NCBI GenBank assembly: GCA_018830385.1
Contig: JAHJSO010000081.1
Location: forward strand, 1-6,640
Direction: 5' to 3'
Source: Elusimicrobiota bacterium
GTDB lineage: Bacteria > Elusimicrobiota > Endomicrobiia > CG1-02-37-114 > JAHJSO01
DNA: 6,640 nt
The notes below the pieces were generated by a model that searched no databases, had not been told where the DNA came from, and saw only the letters and a program-made list of their open reading frames with translations. A program made the translations under genes and the position numbers. This document shows positions 1-5,788 of the stretch, one piece after another (the stretch's first letter is position 1; every line of letters begins with the position of its first letter).

Positions 1-1
1 C

Positions 2-388
2 AGGGAGACGGACAACCATGGGTATTTTTACAGGTATGCCCCTGTTTTCATAGAGGAGGACTTCGTGCTTGAGGCGAACATCTTTGATTTGCTTGCCGCA
101 TTCAAGGACGTCCTTACGCATTTACCGGCAGATGTCAAGGAAATCGTCTATGAGGAAATTCCTGTAGAGGAGAAGATAAGGGAAATCATCTCCTTGTTAG
201 GGAAAGCCCCTGCGGACGGCCACGGCAGGAAATTCCTGAATTTCAGGGGAATAATGGAAAAGGAAAGAACCCGCCTCGGTATAATCGTTCTTTTCATCGC
301 CATGCTTGAACTCGTCCGCCTGAAACAAATTGTGGCGAGGCAGTCAAAAATCTTCGGAGAAATAAGGGTTTATCTCGTGCAGGATTAA
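2..388 (+). CDS. scpA: ScpA, segregation and condensation protein A (kleisin), C-terminal part
   Basis: This is the kleisin subunit of the bacterial SMC-ScpA-ScpB condensin, which compacts and helps separate sister chromosomes in the cytoplasm. The reading frame is open to the left edge, so only the last 128 residues are visible, about half of a usual ScpA of some 230-270 residues. The visible part starts in the middle region (FIEEDFVLEANIFDLLAAF) and ends in the C-terminal winged helix, seen as FIAMLELVRLKQIVARQ followed by FGEIRV just before the stop. In the family this winged helix binds the SMC ATPase head. A GTG at 65 is inside the frame, but the homologous sequence continues upstream, so it is not the start. 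The stop is two bases before scpB, the usual scpA-scpB order, which supports the identification. Recognition is by motif memory only; confidence is high because of the neighbour. Confidence 0.93.
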   Translation, partial: RETDNHGYFYRYAPVFIEEDFVLEANIFDLLAAFKDVLTHLPADVKEIVYEEIPVEEKIREIISLLGKAPADGHGRKFLNFRGIMEKERTRLGIIVLFIAMLELVRLKQIVARQSKIFGEIRVYLVQD

Positions 389-390
389 AA

Positions 391-1005
391 ATGGAAAAAA
401 AAGACATAGGGAAAATTCTTGAGACGCTTTTTTTTATAACTGACCAACCCGTCTCCGTTGAACAACTGAAAGATATATTTGACGGACAGGTCAGCGAAGA
501 GACGTTAAAAGAGGTAATCTCCTGTATTAAACAGGAATACGCAGACAGGGACTCACCCATTGAATTGAGGGAGGTCGCAGACGGGTTCCAGTTTTCCACG
601 AAGCCCGCGTTCAGCCAGTGGGTAAGGAAATTATTCAAGGACAGGACAACGCTAAGGTTGTCGGTATCCGCGATTGAAACACTTTCAATCGTCGCTTACA
701 AACAGCCGGTTACGCGTGCGGAGATTGAGGAGATAAGGGGGGTTGAGGTTACCGCCGTCCTTGAGACGCTCCTTGAGAGGAAACTTATAAAAATATCAGG
801 CAGGAAAGAGACGGTCGGAAGGCCGCTCCTGTACGTCACTACGGGTGAATTTATGAGATATTTCGGGTTGAGAGGACTGGGCGATTTGCCCTCGCTTGAG
901 GAGTTCGCCGCTTCTGAGACGGCGACACCGCAGCAAGAGACGCCACGGGAGCCGGAGGAGTCCGGATACAAGGAAGAACCCGGTGAAACCGAAGGTAATA
1001 CCTGA
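391..1005 (+). CDS. scpB: ScpB, segregation and condensation protein B
   Basis: ScpB forms a dimer that binds the middle of ScpA and regulates the SMC condensin. The 204-residue product has the expected two winged-helix domains: residues about 1-80 (IGKILETLFFITDQPVS at the start) and about 85-160. The most conserved ScpB segments are present: LSIVAYKQPVTRAEIEEIRGV at 98-118, GRKETVGRPLLYVTT at 137-151 and LGDLPSLEEF at 163-172. After residue 173 a Glu/Pro-rich acidic tail with no visible fold runs to the end; such variable tails are common in ScpB. ATG 391 is chosen because it begins the conserved N-terminus and has AGGA at 381-384, inside the end of scpA, six bases upstream. The two-base gap suggests translational coupling. 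The 5' end carries runs of eight A (395-402) and eight T (428-435). Confidence 0.95.
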   Translation: MEKKDIGKILETLFFITDQPVSVEQLKDIFDGQVSEETLKEVISCIKQEYADRDSPIELREVADGFQFSTKPAFSQWVRKLFKDRTTLRLSVSAIETLSIVAYKQPVTRAEIEEIRGVEVTAVLETLLERKLIKISGRKETVGRPLLYVTTGEFMRYFGLRGLGDLPSLEEFAASETATPQQETPREPEESGYKEEPGETEGNT

Positions 1006-1032
1006 CGGCGGACCAGAAAAGAGGGGAATAAA

Positions 1033-1647
1033 ATGGGCATAGGAAAATTTTTTATTCGCAAGAGAAGGGACTTTATGATGATGCTGCACAGCCAGTCGCT
1101 GAAGGTCAACGAGGCGATGAGGGCGCTGCATCAGTTTGTGCTTGACCCGACGAAAGAAAAATCCGAAAGGGTAATACACCTTGAAGAAGAAGCGGACGAA
1201 CTTCGCAGGATTTTAATTGACGAACTGAACAAGTCCTTCGTTACGCCGATTGACAGGGAGGACATTTTCATACTCTCAAGGACAATAGACGACATGGCTG
1301 ATTATGCAAAATCAACCGTTGAAGAGATGCTGTTGTTCAACGTCCGGGTTGACAGGCACATTGAAAAGATTGCCGAGGCGATGTGTAGCGCCTCAAAGGA
1401 AATAGCTGCCGCCATAGGGTGCATGATGACCCACCACGGGGTGTGCCAGGAGCACATTGTCCGCGCGAAGAAAACCGAGAACTTCATTGAGCACAGATAC
1501 AGGGAAGGGCTTGCAGAGTTATTCAAAAACCCGGATATCATTACAATTTTCAAGACGCGCGAGATTTACAGGCACCTTTCAAATGCGGCCGACAAGGCGG
1601 ACGAGGCCGCAGACATTATCGGCGATATTGTTGTAAAAAAGTCATAG
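1033..1647 (+). CDS. DUF47 / PhoU-like family protein
   Basis: The 204-residue all-helical product matches the DUF47 (PhoU_div, PhoU-like) family. Proteins of this family are thought to regulate or assist low-affinity PiT phosphate transporters, or to act as metal-binding phosphate-signalling proteins. The family signature is clear: HLEEEAD at 49-55, FVTPIDREDIFILSRTIDDMADY at 69-91, and a C-terminal helix with acidic residues D187, D190 and D194 (NAADKADEAAD). In PhoU folds such repeated acidic residues bind metal clusters; whether that holds here is inference. The length is normal for the family (about 200-215). ATG 1033 follows GAGGGG at 1021-1026. The gene ends with two in-frame stops in a row (TAG 1645, TAA 1648). 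In many genomes a pit permease gene lies directly beside it; here the neighbours are scpB and galT and no transporter is visible. No signal peptide or membrane segment is seen, so a cytoplasmic place is expected. Confidence 0.88.
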   Translation: MGIGKFFIRKRRDFMMMLHSQSLKVNEAMRALHQFVLDPTKEKSERVIHLEEEADELRRILIDELNKSFVTPIDREDIFILSRTIDDMADYAKSTVEEMLLFNVRVDRHIEKIAEAMCSASKEIAAAIGCMMTHHGVCQEHIVRAKKTENFIEHRYREGLAELFKNPDIITIFKTREIYRHLSNAADKADEAADIIGDIVVKKS

Positions 1648-1688
1648 TAAAAACGTCATAAGTTCCGTAAAACAAGGAGAATATATCT

Positions 1689-2687
1689 ATGCGAGAACTC
1701 AGAAGGGATCCCGTGATAGGCAGGTGGGTGATTATATCCTACGAGAGAGGCAAAAGGCCTTCGGTTGAATACGAGAAAGAACCCGAGAACGATTCGTCAA
1801 AGACCTGCCCTTTTTGCCCGGGCAATGAGCACCTGACGTCGTCTGAAATTATCGCTTACAGGCAGGCGGGGACGCAGAAAGACAAACCGGGCTGGTGGGT
1901 AAGGGTTATCTCGAACAAGTACCCGGTACTCGGAATTGAGGGCAGCATTAAGAGGTATGGCGAGGGGATGTATGATAGGATGGACGGTATAGGCGCTCAC
2001 GAGGTTATAATTGAAACCGCCGAGCATAAAAAGGAACTGCCTGATTTGGACGACAAGAGGGCTGAGGACATAATATGGGCTTACAGGGACAGGATGGTTG
2101 ACTTAAAAAAGGACATGCGGTTTGAATATATCCTCATATTCAAGAACCGCGGCAAGGCGGCAGGCGCCACTCTTGTCCACCCGCACTCCCAGCTGATAGC
2201 CCTGCCGATGGTTCCTGTCAGGGTCAGGCAGGAGCAGTCGGGTGCGAAGAGTTATTTTGATTACAAGGAAAGGTGCGTCTTTTGCGACATCATTGTTCAG
2301 GAACTTTCCAGCCCGGAGAGGGTCGTGTCCGAGAACGATGATTTTGTGGCCTTCTGTCCTTTTGCTTCAAGGTTCCCTTTTGAAATGTGGGTTATGCCGA
2401 AAAAACACGACTCCCAGTTTGACGATATCCAGAAACCGGAGGTGTCTTCCCTAACGCAGATATTAAAGATGGTCCTTTCAAAGTTGAACCGACTTCTTGG
2501 CAACCCGCCCTACAACTATTTACTCCACACGAGCCCGTTGAGGGTGTCAAAAGTGCCTTATTACCACTGGCATATTGAGATAATGCCGAAACTTACAAAG
2601 GTGGCGGGTTTTGAGTGGGGCACGGGTTTTTATGTGAATCCTACTTCACCCGAGGAAGCAGCGAAGTTTTTGAGAGAGGTAGAATAG
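1689..2687 (+). CDS. galT: GalT-family nucleotidyltransferase: galactose-1-phosphate uridylyltransferase or ADP-glucose phosphorylase-like
   Basis: This 332-residue protein belongs to the histidine-triad GalT family. GalT exchanges UMP between UDP-glucose and galactose-1-phosphate through a uridylylated histidine. Visible features: CPFCPGNE with C40 and C43; RVISNKYPVL at 72-81; GAHEVIIET with H104; active-site HPHSQ at 164-168, where H166 is the expected nucleophile; a second CxxC at C196/C199; MPKKH with H240; and HWHIEIMP at 293-300. C40/C43/H104/H164 and C196/C199/H240/H293 fit two zinc sites. As I recall, the second Cys-type site and the HSQ..ALP context are shared with the plant protein At5g18200, an ADP-glucose phosphorylase, whereas E. 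coli GalT has HPHGQ. ATG 1689 follows AAGGAG at 1674-1679. The stop lies two bases before glgA, and no galK or galE is visible. The family is certain; the preferred substrate is not. Confidence 0.9.
   Translation: MRELRRDPVIGRWVIISYERGKRPSVEYEKEPENDSSKTCPFCPGNEHLTSSEIIAYRQAGTQKDKPGWWVRVISNKYPVLGIEGSIKRYGEGMYDRMDGIGAHEVIIETAEHKKELPDLDDKRAEDIIWAYRDRMVDLKKDMRFEYILIFKNRGKAAGATLVHPHSQLIALPMVPVRVRQEQSGAKSYFDYKERCVFCDIIVQELSSPERVVSENDDFVAFCPFASRFPFEMWVMPKKHDSQFDDIQKPEVSSLTQILKMVLSKLNRLLGNPPYNYLLHTSPLRVSKVPYYHWHIEIMPKLTKVAGFEWGTGFYVNPTSPEEAAKFLREVE
2675..2680 (+). promoter_or_regulatory. Ribosome binding site that sets the glgA start
   Basis: AGAGGT lies inside the last codons of galT, nine bases before the ATG at 2690. 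It supports that ATG over an upstream in-frame ATG at 2615, whose extra 25 residues lie wholly within galT and do not resemble a glycogen synthase N-terminus. Translation of glgA is probably coupled to galT. Confidence 0.7.
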
Positions 2688-2689
2688 CA

Positions 2690-4138
2690 ATGAAAATTGC
2701 AATTACGTCTTTTGAATGCGTCCCCTTTGTTAAAGTGGGGGGACTGGCTGATGTGGCGGGGACACTGCCCGGGTTCATAAAAAAGAAGGGGATAGACGTC
2801 CGGCTGTTCTTACCCCTGCATAAAAAGATTGACAGGAAAAAACACCGCATTAAGCCGATGAAACAGAAACTCCTTGTCCCGGTGGGAGACCATCTGGAGG
2901 AGGGGTACGTCTGGCAGGCGAAACTGCACGGCAGCATCCCCGTGTATTTTATTGAAAACGAGAAATATTTCGGCAGGGACGACATATACAGGACGTCAAC
3001 CGGAGACCACCCCGACAACCCGTTCAGGTTTGTGTTTTTCAGCAGGGCGGTGCTTGAGTGCTGTAAGTCGGTTGATTTTAAACCGGACGTTATCCACTGC
3101 AACGACATGCAGACGGGACTGATCCCGGCATATCTTAAAACCCTTTACAGGATAGACGCATTCTTCAGCAGGGCAGCCACCGTCTATACGATACATAACA
3201 TCGCCTATCAGGGGATTTATCCTGTTGATGTGTATCCTGTGGCAGGGTTCGGTTGGGAGGATTTTGTTCCGGCGAAGTTTGAATATTTCGGCCAGATGAA
3301 TTTCATGAAAGCAGGGATTGTTTATTCCGATAAGATTACGACCGTCAGCCCTACTTATGCAAACGAGATAAGGACCACGAACCATCACGGCAGGGGGCTT
3401 GAAGGCGTGCTGGCTGGCCGGCAGAAAGACCTTACCGGAGTCATTAACGGAATTGATTATAAAGAGTGGGACCCGTCCGCGGACGCGGGTATCAAAGCCC
3501 GTTACTCCGTTTCGGGCAGGGAGGGAAAGGGTGAGTGCAAGAGAGACCTGCAGGAAACCCTGAATTTACCCGTGTCCGAAGTTGCAGTCCTCGCCATGGT
3601 CTCCCGTCTGGATTGTCTGAAAGGCATTGATATCCTGTGTGAAATTTCAGAGAAGTTGCTGCAGTTGCCTGTCCAGCTGGTTATTCTCGGCACGGGGGAC
3701 AAGGCCTACCACGATTTACTGACGGTCATTTCAAAAAAATACCCGAAAAAATTCTCGTTGAATTTAAGGTTTGACAACCCCCTTGCCCACAAAATATACG
3801 CGGGCAGCGACGTGTTCCTTATGCCCTCTATGACTGAGCCGTGCGGGCTCGGCCAGATGATAGCAATGAGGTACGGGACAATCCCCGTCGTTCACAGGAC
3901 GGGAGGGCTTGCTGATTCTGTTGCAGAATTTGACCCGTCGACGAAGAAGGGGACGGGGTTTCTTTTCAGCGATTACAAGGGTGTGTCCCTGTATGGGGCA
4001 ATAAAGAAGGCCCTGGATATTTTCAGGAATAACGAAGAGTGGCCGTCGCTCGTTAACAACGCAATGAAACATGACTTCTCGTGGGATAAACCGGTAAAGG
4101 AGTATGTTAAGGTTTACAGGAGCGCAATAAAAAAATAA
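2690..4138 (+). CDS. glgA: Glycogen (starch) synthase, GT5 family
   Basis: GlgA transfers glucose from ADP-glucose (in some lineages UDP-glucose) to the non-reducing end of an alpha-1,4-glucan in the cytoplasm. The 482-residue product has the normal length (E. coli about 477) and both GT-B domains. In the N-terminal domain: the sugar-nucleotide loop KVGGLADV with K15, the HCNDMQTGL segment at 136-144, and YTIHNIAYQG with H169. In the C-terminal domain: VSRLDCLKG with R306 and K311, TEPCGLGQ with catalytic-position E383 and C385, and RTGGLAD at 403-409. All positions match known catalytic or ADP-binding positions of the family. One oddity is M140 where most members have Trp after the ND/HD pair. 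ATG 2690 is chosen because MKIAITSFECVPF begins the family fold. The gene starts two bases after galT and its stop overlaps the next start. No glgC, glgB or glgP is in view. Confidence 0.95.
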   Translation: MKIAITSFECVPFVKVGGLADVAGTLPGFIKKKGIDVRLFLPLHKKIDRKKHRIKPMKQKLLVPVGDHLEEGYVWQAKLHGSIPVYFIENEKYFGRDDIYRTSTGDHPDNPFRFVFFSRAVLECCKSVDFKPDVIHCNDMQTGLIPAYLKTLYRIDAFFSRAATVYTIHNIAYQGIYPVDVYPVAGFGWEDFVPAKFEYFGQMNFMKAGIVYSDKITTVSPTYANEIRTTNHHGRGLEGVLAGRQKDLTGVINGIDYKEWDPSADAGIKARYSVSGREGKGECKRDLQETLNLPVSEVAVLAMVSRLDCLKGIDILCEISEKLLQLPVQLVILGTGDKAYHDLLTVISKKYPKKFSLNLRFDNPLAHKIYAGSDVFLMPSMTEPCGLGQMIAMRYGTIPVVHRTGGLADSVAEFDPSTKKGTGFLFSDYKGVSLYGAIKKALDIFRNNEEWPSLVNNAMKHDFSWDKPVKEYVKVYRSAIKK

Positions 4139-4140
4139 TG
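4118..4140 (+). promoter_or_regulatory. TAATG stop/start overlap between glgA and the DUF5693 gene, with A7 run
   Basis: The glgA stop TAA (4136-4138) and the next ATG (4138-4140) share one base. The only Shine-Dalgarno-like site, AGGAG at 4118-4122, lies 15 bases upstream, farther than usual. This suggests termination-reinitiation by the same ribosome. Directly before the stop is a run of seven A (4129-4135), read in the glgA frame as A AAA AAA, which has the X XXY YYZ form of a -1 slippery site. A -1 shift there would read through ATA ATG into the downstream gene. Confidence 0.6.
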
Positions 4141-5775
4141 TTTAAGGTAAAGAGCGCGATTATTATCATACTGCTGGCGGTCCTGCTCGTCTGGGCGGCC
4201 AGGCAGACATACAAAAGGATTAAATACGACGCCCGCAACAATGCCGTTGAGGTGTGCGTTGATTTATCCGGGGTACAGCGATACTGCCAGAGTATGCTCT
4301 ACGATACGGGTAATTTCCTTGAACGGCTCAGGACAATGGGAGTAAGTTCTATTGTAATTTCCGAAGAGACGATTGACTCGCTTGAAAGAGCGAACAAAAT
4401 AGTTTATTTTTCGGGAGCGGACGTAACAAAGTACAAAATGATGGGAGTGCTCACCCCTGCCGCATCCATTTCACCGGATACCATCGTCCTGTCTGATGCA
4501 AAATTCGCTGAATACATAAACTCTGTCTGGACGGAGAAGACGGGCAAAAAACTGCACGAGACAAGGGCGTGGGGTTACAGGTTCTATAAAGTGAACCCGG
4601 CCATGAAAGATAGCGGGTGGGGTTACCTGCCCGAAAATATTTCCCTCGCCCGGGAATATGATTTTGGGATAATATATAAACCGTACAAAAAATTCCGGGT
4701 GCCGCGCTCCCTGCCTGAAAATTTTTCAATGATACTGTTTACCGACGTCCAGACGTTTGATGCCGACCGTCTTCAGAACGTCCGGATAGGCGTTATAGAG
4801 GCGTCTCCCGAAGAGAGGGCGTTTTCGGGAGACCTTGTGCCGCTGAAAGAAAATGTTTTCAGGGTGCATACCATTGAAACGGCGGAGTTGTCCCGGCTCC
4901 CCGTCATCACGGGAAAATTTATAAACAGGTGGCTGAGGGCAGTCAGGGAGAGAAATTGCAAGGTACTTTACATAAACCTAATAGATGAATTAGGCGTTGA
5001 AGAAAACCTGAATTATGTCCGCAGTGTTTGCGCTAGGGTTAAGGACAGCGGCTATTCGCTCACCCGGACAGGGCGGCAGTCCATAATCAACGGCGTTCCT
5101 GCATCTGCCGGTAAGTTTCTGGCGTTTTTGTTTTCAATTGCAGGGCCTGTGGCATCGCTTTACTGGCTACGGAAGAGCGGGGGCAATTACATCCTGAAGT
5201 TCTGGCTTTTTTGTCTCGCAAGCATTCTCACGGGCATTGTTGCATCGTCTTTTATTTCCCGCACCGAATTTTTTTTAAAACTGGACCAGTTCAGAGGGGT
5301 TAAACTGGCAATGATTGTCCCGTTCATTCTTTCTGTCCCCGTATTATTCAACTTAGACGAACTCAGAAAGATGCTGGATAAAACCGTTAATTTCAAATCC
5401 CTGCTTATATTCCTCGCCGTGCTTTTTTGTCTGGCTGTCGTTATTGTCAGGAGCAACAACGTCCGGAGCATTATGGACGTTGAGGCGTTGTTAAGGGAAG
5501 GGCTTGAAACTGCGTTCATAATAAGGCCGCGTTTCAAAGAGTTCCTTTTCGGACACCCGCTGCTTCTGTTAGGGTTGGGGACGGGTTCAAAACTTTTGAT
5601 ACTCATAGGTTTTATCGGGCAGTTGTCAATTGTAAACACTTTTCTTCACCTGCACACTCCCGTATGGGTTTCGGTCGCCAGGGCCGTCCTGGGGGCGATA
5701 ACCGGTTTCACAATTGGTTACTTAATCTTGTTCGTAGTGAAGAAATGTAAACACGGGCGCAATATATTAGGATGA
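4138..5775 (+). CDS. DUF5693-type polytopic membrane protein of unknown function
   Basis: The 545-residue product matches DUF5693, a membrane family without an assigned reaction that I recall often lying beside csaB. A hydrophobic N-terminal segment at about 5-22 looks like an uncleaved signal anchor. A large soluble domain follows at about 24-322, probably outside the cytoplasm; it includes a segment resembling the start of the family domain (VDLSGVQRYCQ, 41-51, and LERLRTMGVSSIVISEETI, 61-79). The C-terminal part is membrane-embedded, with likely helices near 325-343, 352-372, 388-405, 420-436, 474-495 and 510-535. The most recognisable motif is RPRFKEFLFGHP at 463-474, between helices, close to the RxRxKEFLxGHP signature I associate with this family. 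The ATG overlaps the glgA stop by one base and csaB follows 13 bases after the stop. A role in export, polymerisation or ligation of a cell-wall polysaccharide is inferred from context only. The family call is from memory, not a search. Confidence 0.75.
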   Translation: MFKVKSAIIIILLAVLLVWAARQTYKRIKYDARNNAVEVCVDLSGVQRYCQSMLYDTGNFLERLRTMGVSSIVISEETIDSLERANKIVYFSGADVTKYKMMGVLTPAASISPDTIVLSDAKFAEYINSVWTEKTGKKLHETRAWGYRFYKVNPAMKDSGWGYLPENISLAREYDFGIIYKPYKKFRVPRSLPENFSMILFTDVQTFDADRLQNVRIGVIEASPEERAFSGDLVPLKENVFRVHTIETAELSRLPVITGKFINRWLRAVRERNCKVLYINLIDELGVEENLNYVRSVCARVKDSGYSLTRTGRQSIINGVPASAGKFLAFLFSIAGPVASLYWLRKSGGNYILKFWLFCLASILTGIVASSFISRTEFFLKLDQFRGVKLAMIVPFILSVPVLFNLDELRKMLDKTVNFKSLLIFLAVLFCLAVVIVRSNNVRSIMDVEALLREGLETAFIIRPRFKEFLFGHPLLLLGLGTGSKLLILIGFIGQLSIVNTFLHLHTPVWVSVARAVLGAITGFTIGYLILFVVKKCKHGRNILG

Positions 5776-5788
5776 GAATTCGCAAATA

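Noticed and set aside
65..388. GTG 65 as the start of a small separate gene
   Set aside because: The frame and ScpA similarity continue upstream to the window edge, so it is an internal Val codon.
294..1179. Reverse-strand open frames opposite scpB and the DUF47 gene
   Set aside because: They mirror strongly recognised genes, have low-complexity Ser/Leu-rich translations and lack family motifs.
1648..1688. Possible promoter or terminator between the DUF47 gene and galT
   Set aside because: The 41-base gap has an AT-rich stretch and TTG near 1628 but no matching -35/-10 pair with proper spacing, and no inverted repeat followed by T residues.
2615..2689. Upstream in-frame ATG giving GlgA 25 extra residues
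   Set aside because: The extra residues lie inside galT, do not resemble the family N-terminus, and the ATG at 2690 has a good GAGGT site and begins with the expected KIAITSFE strand.
3471..3490. GC-rich inverted repeat ACCCGTCCGCGGACGCGGGT
   Set aside because: It lies inside glgA coding WDPSADAG, is imperfect (two-base offset), has no T tract, and is well explained as coding sequence.
5187..5639. Reverse-strand frame of 150 codons opposite the membrane gene
   Set aside because: Its translation is Ser/Asn/Thr-rich with no recognisable domain, while the + strand shows membrane helices and the RPRFKEFLFGHP motif.
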